A DNA stretch of 12,262 nt from Bacteroidaceae bacterium (GCA_028709135.1 JAQVXN010000028.1:1-12262); one strand, 5' to 3'; positions 1 through 7,607 are shown, counted from the stretch's first letter. A program made the numbers and translations. Notes: a model not told the origin generated them from the letters alone.

Positions 1-2465
1 ACAGCCTTTTCAAATGCTTTGTCAATGATTTTTTTATTGATTCCAAATCCTTTCAAATAATCTGTAACTTGGTGTCGAAGTGCCTTCTTATTCTTAAAAG
101 TAATTGTTGGTGAATCCAATGGAACTGTAAGTTTCATGGCACTTCGAATAACATCGGAATAACCTGACACGATAGGGCAGTTGAAACTATTTTGCCCTTC
201 TTCCTGCTTTTCATAGATCACGTAAGGAAAGAAAATTCTATCAACACCTTTTTCTTGTAAATTAAGAATATGGCTGTGAGTTAGTTTGGCAGGAAAGCAA
301 ATATTATCTGACATCACTGATTTTACACCGACTTCGTATTGTTGATAGGTGGAAGGATCGCTGAGGGTTACGCGAATGCCGCAAGCTGAAAAGAGTGTAT
401 GCCAAAAAGGATATTCTTCAAATTGGTTGAGTGCACGTGGTATACCTATGTTTAGAGCTCCTTTTGCAACATTAGCCGCAGATCTATCAAAAAGCATATG
501 AAGTTTTTCGGTATACATGTTGATTCCTGTGCGTTGACTTTTTGCTCGGTTTGTAAAGATGCGCTCACATTTATTTCCGGAGAAATAAGTATGTCCTCCT
601 TGAAAAGTGTATTTGTTGACAAGACAATTATTTTCGCAACCATGACATTGTTGTTCATGAGTTTCAAAGATGCCTGAACCAATCATGTCTGAAACAGATT
701 GATTTTGACTTTGATGTTCTTGTGCATAAAGTGCGCAACCATAAGCGCCCATTAGTTCCGGTCTATCGCTACGAAAAACGTTGCGACCAATAAGACGTTC
801 CAAAGCCCGTACCACACTGTCATTGTGCATCGTGCCACCTTGAACCACAATGTGTTTACCGAGTTCTCGGATATTTTTTATTTTAAGAACCTTATGCAAG
901 CAGTTGTTAATAACAGAGTAAGAAAGCCCTGATGCTATATCACCGATGGTAGCACCTTCACGAAGCACTTGTTTTACCTTGCTATTCATGAAAACGGTAC
1001 AACGAGTCCCTAAATCGCAAGGCTGTTTACCCATACAAGCTTCTGCAGCAAAGTCTTGTACTGAGAAATTCATTGATTTGGCAAACGTTTCAATAAAAGT
1101 ACCGCAACCGGAAGAACAGGCTTCATTGATTTCAATATGATTAATAACACCATTTTGTACAAAAATGGCTTTCATATCCTGTCCTCCGATATCCAAGATA
1201 AAACTTACGTCGGGGTTAATATTTTTTGCTGCCAAATAGTGGGCAATTGTTTCGATAATGCCATCACCAAGGCGGAATGCCGCTTTAATTAGGTCTTCGC
1301 CATAGCCTGTTGAACAGCTTCCTTTTACATTTAGGACTGCTTGGGCATTTTTACAGTTATCTAAAAGTTTTTCTAATCCCTTACGAGCAGTTCCAATGGG
1401 GTTACCATTGTTAGATGAGTAAAAAGAATAGAGAAGTTGGCCCTCCATATTGAGAACCACAATTTTTGTTGTGGTTGATCCAGAATCAATACCTATGGTA
1501 ACATCATGAATTCCTGGAGTAAGAGGTGCTACTGGCATTCGGTGAAGCAATTTTTCTGCTTGCCAAACTTGCCATTCGTTTTTATCATTAAATAAGGCTG
1601 CAAGCTGTTTGCTCCCCGTATAAGTTACAGTATCTTGTTTTGTGATGCGTTCTATAAGAACAGATAGATTTTCTCCTTTTTTTTGTTGCTTACCAGCTAT
1701 GGCAGCTCCCCAAGCAGGAATGAGATTGCTCTTTTCCGGTAAAATGATGCCACCTTCATCTAAATGAAGATAATTTGTAAAAGCGTTTCTGAGTGCAGGA
1801 ATAAAAGTAAGTGGACCTCCACAAAAAAGTATAGGTGGGGTAATGTCCTCTCCGTGGGAAAGTGTAACGACGGTTTGTACAGCCACAGCATGGAAAATAG
1901 ATGCGGCAATGTCATTACGGTCTGCGTTTTTGGCTAAAAGGTTTTGGATATCTGTTTTGCAAAATACGCCGCAGCGTGAAGCTATAGGATAAATGCGTGA
2001 TGCGTGCAGCGCCATTTCGTTGAGTTCATCTATGCTGACATTTAGTAAAATGGCCATCTGGTCAATAAAAGCTCCCGTACCGCCGGCACAGTTTCCATTC
2101 ATACGCAAATCTGGACTTTGACCATCGTGGAAGAAAACCACTTTAGCATCTTCTCCACCGATATCTATCAAGGTATTGATATCTGGATGGTTTTTGCGCA
2201 TGTATTGTGTTGCGCTAACTACTTCCTGAATAAATGGAATATCATATCGTTCTGCAATGCCCATGCCGATGCTTCCCGTGATGGTAGTATAAGCCTCGAC
2301 ATCTCCGATTTGCTGTTTTATTTCTGACAGAAATGCAAGCACTTTTTCACGTATACGGGCACTATGGCGCTCATATTTTGAAAAAATGATTTTTTCATTT
2401 TTGTCTGTTACAACAGCTTTAATCGTTGTGGAACCAATGTCTAGACCGATGCGAATTTTATCCAT
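1..2465 (-). CDS. Fused tandem 2-hydroxyacyl-CoA dehydratase activase (BadF/BadG/BcrA/BcrD ATPase family) with DUF2229-like region; C-terminus beyond the left edge
   Basis: Open from an ATG at 2465 with no stop to the window edge, giving 821 visible residues; Bacteroidales relatives are, from memory, about 1,400 or more. Two ASKHA-type ATPase domains are visible. Domain 1 (about 4-260) has the phosphate loop GLDIGSTTIK at 7-16, DIGGED at 101-106, C126 in NCAGGTG and C165 in RCGVF. Domain 2 (about 322-580) repeats this with GIDSGSTTTK at 325-334, DIGGQD at 425-430, C450 in ACSSGCGTF and C489 in RCTVF. A cysteine cluster C607-x2-C610-x3-C614 follows, then a DUF2229-like part with IGIPRALN from 673 and CFPAK from 723. 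Known activases (HgdC) are homodimers holding one [4Fe-4S] cluster and use ATP to push an electron into the dehydratase. No dehydratase subunit gene is in this window, so the substrate is unknown. The cytoplasmic location and the two-in-one dimer idea are inferences. Confidence 0.9.
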   Translation of the reverse strand, partial: MDKIRIGLDIGSTTIKAVVTDKNEKIIFSKYERHSARIREKVLAFLSEIKQQIGDVEAYTTITGSIGMGIAERYDIPFIQEVVSATQYMRKNHPDINTLIDIGGEDAKVVFFHDGQSPDLRMNGNCAGGTGAFIDQMAILLNVSIDELNEMALHASRIYPIASRCGVFCKTDIQNLLAKNADRNDIAASIFHAVAVQTVVTLSHGEDITPPILFCGGPLTFIPALRNAFTNYLHLDEGGIILPEKSNLIPAWGAAIAGKQQKKGENLSVLIERITKQDTVTYTGSKQLAALFNDKNEWQVWQAEKLLHRMPVAPLTPGIHDVTIGIDSGSTTTKIVVLNMEGQLLYSFYSSNNGNPIGTARKGLEKLLDNCKNAQAVLNVKGSCSTGYGEDLIKAAFRLGDGIIETIAHYLAAKNINPDVSFILDIGGQDMKAIFVQNGVINHIEINEACSSGCGTFIETFAKSMNFSVQDFAAEACMGKQPCDLGTRCTVFMNSKVKQVLREGATIGDIASGLSYSVINNCLHKVLKIKNIRELGKHIVVQGGTMHNDSVVRALERLIGRNVFRSDRPELMGAYGCALYAQEHQSQNQSVSDMIGSGIFETHEQQCHGCENNCLVNKYTFQGGHTYFSGNKCERIFTNRAKSQRTGINMYTEKLHMLFDRSAANVAKGALNIGIPRALNQFEEYPFWHTLFSACGIRVTLSDPSTYQQYEVGVKSVMSDNICFPAKLTHSHILNLQEKGVDRIFFPYVIYEKQEEGQNSFNCPIVSGYSDVIRSAMKLTVPLDSPTITFKNKKALRHQVTDYLKGFGINKKIIDKAFEKA

Positions 2466-2494
2466 TAACTTTTTAGTCAACAATTTTGAACTTG

Positions 2495-2502
2495 CAAAGA
2501 TA
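2495..2502 (-). promoter_or_regulatory. Probable -7 element for the activase gene
   Basis: The minus strand reads TATCTTTG followed by CA, an exact match to the Bacteroidetes TAnnTTTG box. It lies about 30 bp before the ATG at 2465. No TTTG is found at the expected 19-21 bp upstream, so only the -7 half is supported. Confidence 0.5.
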
Positions 2503-2583
2503 ATCAGAAAAGTGTAAAATTGTTCAGTAGTTTAAAGGTTTTTATCTTTTAGATCAGTTGAAAAAGAAGTTGTAACAAAATAA

Positions 2584-2609
2584 TGCTGCATTTTTTGACA
2601 AATGCAGCA
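2584..2609 (-). terminator. Probable intrinsic terminator after the esterase pair
   Basis: A perfect 10-bp inverted repeat (TGCTGCATTT at 2584-2593, AAATGCAGCA at 2600-2609) encloses a 6-nt loop. Read on the minus strand it lies about 30 nt past the esterase stop codon at 2640 and is followed by a T-rich run (TTATTTTGTT). That position and orientation fit termination before the next minus-strand gene, whose promoter lies beyond it at 2495-2502. The U-tract is interrupted, so efficiency is uncertain. Confidence 0.65.
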
Positions 2610-2639
2610 AATAAAATGTTTTAAAATGAGTTCACTTTT

Positions 2640-3455
2640 TTAATTACCGTTGCGTTGGAGCCAACGAATTAGCTCTTGATGCCAGATGTCGGCATCTTTA
2701 AATGAAGCATTGAAGCCGAATCCGTGGTAACCACCAGGATAAACATGAAGTGAAACGGGTACTTTGTGATCAATAAGTGCCTGTGTATAAACCAGTGAGT
2801 TCTTAACTGGAACAATATCGTCAGCAGCAGAAACTACGATGAATGCTCGAGGGGTGTCATTTGTCACTTGTTTTTCGTTACTAAATTTTTCTTCCAATGC
2901 TTCATCTGCATTTTCACCTAGTAAATTGTTATGAGAGCCCATGTGGGTAAACGTTTTGTCCATTGTGATAACAGGGTAAAGCAATATTTGGAAATCAGGA
3001 CGAGTTTCTTTTGAATCATAGTGAGTAGCTACGGTAGAAGCGAGGTGACCACCTGCAGAAGAGCCCATGATGCCAACATTATTGGGGTTTATTTTCCATT
3101 CTTTAGCATGAGCACGTACCAACTTAATGGCTTGTTGAGCATCTGTTAGTGGTATTAGGGTCCGCTGCTTGGGTAAACGGTATTTCAGAACAATGAGGGA
3201 AATGCCATTATTGTTCAACCATGGAGCAAAGTCATGACCTTCATTGTCTATAGCCAGACCCGCGTACGCCCCGCCGGGACAGATAATAATAGCTTGACCT
3301 GTTGGTTTGTTAGATAAATGAACGTATAAGCGTGCATCGGCAGCGTCGTCTTTTACCTGTGAACCTTCCCAAAGTGGAAGTTCGAATGTTTTTTGAGCCT
3401 GAGCGCCAAATGAAATAGCGAGGAGGGTTACGATTAAAATGAAAGTCTTTTTCAT
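2640..3455 (-). CDS. Secreted alpha/beta-hydrolase esterase, copy 1 (BD-FAE / Abhydrolase_3-like)
   Basis: A 271-residue serine hydrolase with an N-terminal signal peptide: MKKT, a hydrophobic stretch, and probable cleavage after AQA at residue 20, so it should be periplasmic or exported. The oxyanion-hole segment is CPGGAY at 59-64. The nucleophile motif GSSAGG at 131-136 places the catalytic serine at S133. The acid is probably D212 in AADDIVP and the base H244 in GGYHGFGF. The fold family includes carbohydrate acetyl and feruloyl esterases as well as peptidases. In Bacteroidales, secreted members are often involved in plant polysaccharide deacylation, but nothing here fixes the substrate, and no glycoside hydrolase or susC/susD gene is adjacent. 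It lies 33 bp downstream of a close paralogue on the same strand and is probably cotranscribed with it. Family call is strong; activity on a given ester is unknown. Confidence 0.88.
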   Translation of the reverse strand: MKKTFILIVTLLAISFGAQAQKTFELPLWEGSQVKDDAADARLYVHLSNKPTGQAIIICPGGAYAGLAIDNEGHDFAPWLNNNGISLIVLKYRLPKQRTLIPLTDAQQAIKLVRAHAKEWKINPNNVGIMGSSAGGHLASTVATHYDSKETRPDFQILLYPVITMDKTFTHMGSHNNLLGENADEALEEKFSNEKQVTNDTPRAFIVVSAADDIVPVKNSLVYTQALIDHKVPVSLHVYPGGYHGFGFNASFKDADIWHQELIRWLQRNGN

Positions 3456-3488
3456 GACAAATTATTTATTTAAACAGATGATGTTTAT

Positions 3489-4310
3489 TTAGTTTCCGTT
3501 GCGTTTAAGCCATCTCAAGAGTTCTTTGTGCCAGATATCGGCATCTTTGAAATTATTATCTTTGTTAAAACCGAATCCGTGAAAACCGCCTGGGTAAACA
3601 TGAAGCGAAACGGGAATTTTGTGGTCTATGAGAGCTTGTGTGTAAACTAGTGAATTTTTGACAAAAACGCCCTCATCTGCCGATGAAACAACAATGAAAG
3701 CGGGTGGCGTATTATCTGTGACATGTTTTTCATTACTAAATTTCTCTACAAGTTCGTTAGATGGCTTTTCGCCGATCAGGCTGTTGTGAGTACCCCAATT
3801 AGTAAACGTCGGGTCCATTGTAATTACGGGATAAAGTAAAATTTGAAAGTCTGGACGTGTTTCGTTTGAAGAATATTGGGTAGCGAGTGTTGAAGCGAGA
3901 TGGCCACCTGCCGAAGAACCCATGATGCCAACCTTATGGGGGTTTATGCGCCATTCTTTAGCATGAGCGCGAACAAGACGCATGGCTTGTTCTGCGTCAG
4001 TGAGGGGGATAAGATTACGCTGTTTGGGTAGACGATATTTCAAGACAATGAGTGAAATCCCGTTATGATTAAACCAAGGTGCAAAGTCGAAACCTTCAAT
4101 ATCCATAGCAAGCATCATATATGCTCCTCCGGGACAGATGATAATGGCTTGACCTGTTGGATGATCTGCCAAATAAACGTATACACGTGCATCTGCCGCG
4201 TCATCCTTGCTTTGCGAACTTTCCCACAGTGGCAGTTCAAAGTTTTTTTGCGCTTGAATGCATAAGGAAAAAACGAAGATAGAGAGAAGTGTAATCAGTG
4301 TCTTTTTCAT
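3489..4310 (-). CDS. Secreted alpha/beta-hydrolase esterase, copy 2 (BD-FAE / Abhydrolase_3-like)
   Basis: A 273-residue paralogue of the following gene. Aligning the two by eye gives about 206 of 271 identical positions (76%), with one short insertion near residue 250. A signal peptide ends near IQA at residue 20; C17 is not in a lipobox, so a lipoprotein is unlikely. The triad is retained: S133 in GSSAGG, D212 in SADEGV and H244 in GGFHGFGF. The oxyanion segment CPGGAY (59-64) is also kept. Differences concentrate in the signal peptide, residues 41-50, 65-74 (AGLAID versus MMLAMD) and 171-188. The last two groups are loop regions that could touch the substrate, and copy 2 also has F216 where copy 1 has the usual proline after the acid. 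It is first in the pair and has its own upstream promoter element. The duplication looks functional rather than decayed. Confidence 0.88.
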   Translation of the reverse strand: MKKTLITLLSIFVFSLCIQAQKNFELPLWESSQSKDDAADARVYVYLADHPTGQAIIICPGGAYMMLAMDIEGFDFAPWFNHNGISLIVLKYRLPKQRNLIPLTDAEQAMRLVRAHAKEWRINPHKVGIMGSSAGGHLASTLATQYSSNETRPDFQILLYPVITMDPTFTNWGTHNSLIGEKPSNELVEKFSNEKHVTDNTPPAFIVVSSADEGVFVKNSLVYTQALIDHKIPVSLHVYPGGFHGFGFNKDNNFKDADIWHKELLRWLKRNGN

Positions 4311-4384
4311 TTTCGTTAATTTTAAATGATTGAAAGTTCTGAGATAAACGTTCTTTTTCTGTCGGTTATAATGGTTTGATGTCG

Positions 4385-4392
4385 CAAATTTA
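4385..4392 (-). promoter_or_regulatory. Probable -7 element for the esterase pair
   Basis: The minus strand reads TAAATTTG, followed by CG, matching TAnnTTTG. It is about 75 bp upstream of the ATG at 4310. No clear TTTG -33 element is present at the normal spacing. Confidence 0.45.
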
Positions 4393-4562
4393 ACGAAAAG
4401 AATCTAAAAGGATTCATTTCATTTCAAAAATCCATTATTTCGGATGAGATAGTTTTGAATGCTTATGTTTAAGTTCAATTTACGGATCATGGATGGGATG
4501 TTCGCAGATTAAAACTACAAATGGCCTTGATAGAGAAAATAGATAATGACAAATAGTTTGTG

Positions 4563-4638
4563 ACGCGGTGCGTCATAAAAAAAACGCAGTGCGTCACGAA
4601 AGAAACGCGTCGCGTCACAAAAGAAACGCAGTGCGTCA
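4563..4638. repeat. Four 21-bp tandem repeats, each with a short dyad
   Basis: The 13-bp core ACGCnnnGCGTCA starts at 4563, 4584, 4605 and 4626, exactly 21 bp apart. Centres are GGT, AGT, GTC and AGT. Linkers are A-rich (for example CGAAAGAA). Each core is a perfect 4-bp inverted repeat ACGC/GCGT around a 3-nt centre; unit 1 extends to TGACGC/GCGTCA (4561-4575). A 5-bp inverted repeat ACAAA-TAG-TTTGT (4549-4561) abuts the array. The function is unknown; a multi-site protein-binding region is possible. Confidence 0.85.
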
Positions 4639-4792
4639 TTAACTTTATGAATGCTTTGTTGCAAGATAGTATGTGATGAATCATCGTTAATGATCGGTTA
4701 GAAGGTTTTTTAAGAGTATATAAGGGTGTGGAAGATATCCTGACGAAGAGGTTTTAAATCGATGTGGGTAAGATGTTTCAAATAAAAAGGTG

Positions 4793-4800
4793 TAACTTTG
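4793..4800 (+). promoter_or_regulatory. Probable -7 element for ychF-lgt
   Basis: TAACTTTG followed by CA matches the Bacteroidetes TAnnTTTG box and lies about 30 bp before the ychF ATG, implying a short A-rich leader. No good -33 TTTG at 19-21 bp upstream was found. Confidence 0.55.
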
Positions 4801-4829
4801 CAAATTGAAAAATAGAAAAATAATAAATA

Positions 4830-5933
4830 ATGGGTTTACGGTGCGGTATAGTAGGTTTGCCGAATGTAGGTAAGTCGACACTTTTCAACTGTTTAAGCAG
4901 TTCGAAGGCGCAGGCTGCGAATTTTCCGTTTTGTACGATAGAGCCAAATGTAGGAGTTATTACGGTTCCTGATGAAAGACTGAATAAATTGGCCGAAATA
5001 GTTCACCCCGGACGCATAGTCCCTACCACAGTTGAAATTGTGGATATTGCGGGATTGGTGAAAGGAGCAAGTCAAGGAGAAGGTTTGGGAAATCAGTTTC
5101 TGGCAAATATTCGTGAAACGGATGCTATTATTCACGTCATCCGTTGTTTCAATGATGATAATGTTGTTCATGTGGATGGCAGCATTGATCCCGTACGTGA
5201 TAAAGAAATTATAGATACGGAACTTCAGATAAAAGATTTGGATACAGTAGAAAACCGTTTACGTCGAGTGGAAAAAATTGCTCAAATGGGCGGGGATAAA
5301 AATGCGAAGTTGGAGTATACTGTATTGACAGCATACAAGGAGGCTTTGGATAAGGGTCTGTCGGCTCGCACGGTGACCTTTGAAAGTAAAGATGAGCAAC
5401 AGGTGGCGCGCAATTTGTTTCTGTTGACAGCTAAGCCGGTGCTTTATGTTTGCAATGTTGACGAAGGTAGTGCAGTGAGCGGAAATGCTTATGTAGAAGC
5501 GTTGCGCGAGGCTGTGAAAGACGAGAATGCCGACTTGTTGGTGGTTGCAGCGCGTACCGAAGCTGATATTGCGGAATTGGAAACCTATGAGGAGCGTCAG
5601 GAGTTTCTTCAGGATTTGGGCTTAACCGAATCAGGTAGTAATAGATTGATTAAGGCAGCTTACAGTCTGTTAAACCTGGAAACATTTATTACAGCAGGAG
5701 AAATGGAAGTGAAAGCTTGGACATACCACAAAGGCTGGAAAGCTCCTCAGTGTGCCGGTGTTATTCATACGGACTTTGAAAAGGGATTTATTCGCGCGGA
5801 AGTGATTAAATATGAGGACTATATACATTATGGTAGTGAAGTCGCTATTCGTGAGGCTGGAAAACTTTATGTGGAAGGAAAGGATTATGTAGTGGAGGAT
5901 GGTGACATCATGCACTTTAGATTTAATGTTTAG
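4830..5933 (+). CDS. ychF: Redox-regulated ATPase YchF (Obg-like ATPase)
   Basis: A 367-residue cytoplasmic P-loop NTPase, full length against 363 in E. coli. The G1 loop GLPNVGKS is at 9-16 and the G3 motif DIAGL at 72-76. The G4 position reads NVDE at 209-212, the NxxE variant that makes this Obg-family member prefer ATP over GTP. A coiled-coil helical insert spans roughly 125-200, and a C-terminal TGS domain lies about 284-366 (ending VEDGDIMHFRFNV). C35 (in FPFCTIEPN) matches a cysteine that I recall as redox-relevant in E. coli YchF. YchF binds ribosomes and modulates oxidative-stress responses in other bacteria; its role here is by homology. It is followed 30 bp later by lgt on the same strand, so the two are probably cotranscribed from the -7 element at 4793-4800. 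Confidence 0.97.
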   Translation: MGLRCGIVGLPNVGKSTLFNCLSSSKAQAANFPFCTIEPNVGVITVPDERLNKLAEIVHPGRIVPTTVEIVDIAGLVKGASQGEGLGNQFLANIRETDAIIHVIRCFNDDNVVHVDGSIDPVRDKEIIDTELQIKDLDTVENRLRRVEKIAQMGGDKNAKLEYTVLTAYKEALDKGLSARTVTFESKDEQQVARNLFLLTAKPVLYVCNVDEGSAVSGNAYVEALREAVKDENADLLVVAARTEADIAELETYEERQEFLQDLGLTESGSNRLIKAAYSLLNLETFITAGEMEVKAWTYHKGWKAPQCAGVIHTDFEKGFIRAEVIKYEDYIHYGSEVAIREAGKLYVEGKDYVVEDGDIMHFRFNV

Positions 5934-5963
5934 TCATATTAATAACTGATAATATTTTTAGCC

Positions 5964-6788
5964 ATGCTTGATTTTATTAATTGGGCTCCTGATGTAGTTG
6001 CTTTTCATGTATTTGGTTTTCCGGTACGTTGGTATTCATTGTGCTGGTGTGCTGCACTTTTTGCAGGATATCTGAATATGAAAAGACTGTATAAGAAACA
6101 GAACATTGACGAAAAGTATCTGGAACAGATTTTTTTGTATTGTTTTTTTAGTGTATTGATAGGTGCACGTTTGGGGCATTGCCTTTTTTATGAGCCGGGC
6201 TATTTTCTCTCCCACCCTATAGAGATGTTTCTGCCGATCAGGCATTTTGATACCGGTTGGAAGCTTGTAGGTTATGAAGGATTGTCAAGTCATGGTGGAG
6301 TTTTCGGTATGATTTTTGCCATTTGGTTATATGCTCGTCGTACAGGAATTCGATTTATTCACGTATTGGACAATATGGGAATTTTGACGCCTCTTTCAGC
6401 TGCGTTTATTCGTCTGGGAAATTTGATGAATTCAGAAATTGTAGGTAAACCAACTACTAAACCGTGGGGATTCATCTTTGAAAATAATGGGGAAACGTTT
6501 GCCCGTCATCCGGGACAGCTTTATGAGTCAATAGCTTATGTAGTGATTTTCGTGATAATACTGCTCGTATATCGACGTTATCCCAAACGAGTAGGAACGG
6601 GTTTGTATTTTGGTCTATGTTTAACGTTAATTTTTACGTTTCGTTTTTTCATTGAGTTCATCAAAGCAGATCAAGAAGCTTTCGAGGCCGGTTATTTGCT
6701 GAATATGGGGCAGGTTCTGAGTATTCCTTTGATTGCTGTTGGAATTTACAGCATGGTTCATTCCAAAAAAGGAGTGGGTCTCAAATGA
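5964..6788 (+). CDS. lgt: Phosphatidylglycerol--prolipoprotein diacylglyceryl transferase
   Basis: A 274-residue multi-pass inner-membrane enzyme that moves diacylglyceryl from phosphatidylglycerol onto the lipobox cysteine of prolipoproteins, the first step of lipoprotein maturation. Hydrophobic segments recur through the whole length, with about seven membrane helices expected. Conserved Lgt features are visible: RWYSL with Y24, IGARLGH at 66-72, H110 in SSHGG, the signature RLGNLMNSEIVG (R150, N153, E158), HPGQLYE at 182-188, and R227/E231 in RFFIEF. These correspond to residues known to matter in E. coli Lgt (Y26, H103, R143, N146, R239, E243). It lies 30 bp after ychF, with no separate promoter seen. 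A weak hairpin follows at 6812-6836. The identification is secure. Confidence 0.97.
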   Translation: MLDFINWAPDVVAFHVFGFPVRWYSLCWCAALFAGYLNMKRLYKKQNIDEKYLEQIFLYCFFSVLIGARLGHCLFYEPGYFLSHPIEMFLPIRHFDTGWKLVGYEGLSSHGGVFGMIFAIWLYARRTGIRFIHVLDNMGILTPLSAAFIRLGNLMNSEIVGKPTTKPWGFIFENNGETFARHPGQLYESIAYVVIFVIILLVYRRYPKRVGTGLYFGLCLTLIFTFRFFIEFIKADQEAFEAGYLLNMGQVLSIPLIAVGIYSMVHSKKGVGLK

Positions 6789-6811
6789 TAGTTTTTTATA
6801 GCGTTCTTCCC

Positions 6812-6836
6812 TACCCTTGTTATTTTATAAAGGGTA
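6812..6836 (+). terminator. Weak candidate terminator after lgt
   Basis: TACCCTT (6812-6818) and AAGGGTA (6830-6836) form a 7-bp stem around an 11-nt AT-rich loop, 24 nt after the lgt stop. There is no uninterrupted T-run after it (AAATGTTTTAC), so this is a modest call. Confidence 0.4.
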
Positions 6837-6925
6837 AAATGTTTTACTAAATCAAGTACATACGTTTCAATTGGAATAGTTTTCAGTGATTGTAAGAAAA
6901 TCTAGGCGTGTAGTAGAAATGAAAA

Positions 6926-6933
6926 TGATTTTG
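6926..6933 (+). promoter_or_regulatory. Possible -7 element for the flavoprotein gene
   Basis: TGATTTTG followed by CAA differs from TAnnTTTG at one position and lies 24 bp before the ATG at 6957, a spacing like that of the ychF element. No -33 element is evident. Confidence 0.3.
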
Positions 6934-6956
6934 CAACCTTTTTAAATTGAAGAAAG

Positions 6957-7574
6957 ATGAAAGTTCTATTAGTTAATGGCAGTCCGCATGCTGCTGGTTG
7001 TACATTTACAGCCTTAAAGGAGATGGAAAAAGTGTTTCAAAATGAAAAAGTTGAAACAGAAGTTATTCATGTGGGTCATTTGGATATTCATGGTTGCATT
7101 GGTTGTCGTAAATGTGTGGAATTGGGGCATTGTGTGTTTCAGGACATTGTGAATGAGGTGGCTGAAAAGTTTAAAGATGCCGATGGTCTTGTGGTTGGGT
7201 CACCAGTTTATTATGCGTCTCCTGCTGGTAGCTTGTTAGCTTTTTTGGATAGATTGTTCACCAGTGCTTCGTTTGATAAAACGATGAAAGTGGGTGCTGC
7301 GGTTGTTTCTGCACGACGTGCGGGTACTATAACCAGTTTTGACGTGCTCAATAAATATTTTGCCATAAGTGGCATGCCTATAGCTTCCAGTCAGTATTGG
7401 AACGAAGTACATGGTTCTTCAGCAGCCGAAGTGGTGCAGGATTTGGAGGGTATGCAAACTGTACGCATATTGGCGCGCAATATGGCATTTCTAATGAAGA
7501 GCATTGCACTTGGAAAGAAAGAATATGGACTTCCCGAGAAGGAAGAACGGGTTTGGACTAACTTTATAAGATGA
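6957..7574 (+). CDS. Flavodoxin-fold NAD(P)H-dependent FMN reductase / iron-sulfur flavoprotein-like protein
   Basis: A 205-residue cytoplasmic flavodoxin-fold protein. The N-terminus MKVLLVNGSPHAAGCT is the first beta strand and the FMN phosphate-binding loop. GSPVYYASPAGSLLAFLDR at 81-99 is the second flavin-binding segment typical of NADPH-dependent FMN reductases. Four cysteines, C47-x2-C50-x2-C53-x5-C59, match the compact motif that binds a [4Fe-4S] cluster in archaeal iron-sulfur flavoproteins (Isf), so a cluster beside FMN is plausible. The C-terminal tail (about 165-205) is helical and specific to this subgroup. No redox partner is adjacent: lgt lies upstream on the same strand after 168 bp, and the convergent signal-peptidase-like gene ends 33 bp downstream. 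The electron donor and acceptor are unknown. Other possible roles are quinone or nitro-compound reduction. Confidence 0.85.
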   Translation: MKVLLVNGSPHAAGCTFTALKEMEKVFQNEKVETEVIHVGHLDIHGCIGCRKCVELGHCVFQDIVNEVAEKFKDADGLVVGSPVYYASPAGSLLAFLDRLFTSASFDKTMKVGAAVVSARRAGTITSFDVLNKYFAISGMPIASSQYWNEVHGSSAAEVVQDLEGMQTVRILARNMAFLMKSIALGKKEYGLPEKEERVWTNFIR

Positions 7575-7607
7575 AAAATGGTGGGGCTTTTTTAAAGTCT
7601 GTACATT

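Larger units (their letters stand above)
4311..4829. other. 519-bp divergent intergenic region between the esterase pair and ychF
   Basis: No credible gene is seen here. The region holds -7 elements for both flanking transcription units (4385-4392 minus, 4793-4800 plus) and a four-unit 21-bp repeat array at 4563-4638. Short open frames on the minus strand (4487-4684 and 4687-4881) lack family resemblance. One owes its seven-residue repeat to the DNA repeat, and the other overlaps the start of ychF. Confidence 0.7.

Noticed and set aside
2118..2327. Plus-strand open frames at 946-1140 and 2118-2327, and a minus-strand frame at 452-682
   Set aside because: They are shadows of the activase gene, whose reading frame is continuous from 2465 to the window edge with paired family motifs.
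3471..3487. Small hairpin TAAACA-GATGA-TGTTTA between the two esterase genes
   Set aside because: Only six AT-rich base pairs and no T-tract. It sits in a 33-bp spacer of a likely operon, so there is too little to call a terminator or processing site.
4563..4638. CRISPR array
   Set aside because: The units are 21 bp with 8-nt near-identical A-rich linkers, not repeats of about 30 bp with unique spacers, and no cas gene is present.
4487..4684. A 65-codon minus-strand open frame with a repeating seven-residue unit (VTHCVSF-like)
   Set aside because: The repeat comes from the 21-bp DNA repeat being a multiple of three. The rest resembles no protein family, and there is no promoter or start context to support it.
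7575..7607. Shared terminator between the convergent flavoprotein and LepB-like genes
   Set aside because: There is a T-run but no inverted repeat of useful length in the 33-bp gap.
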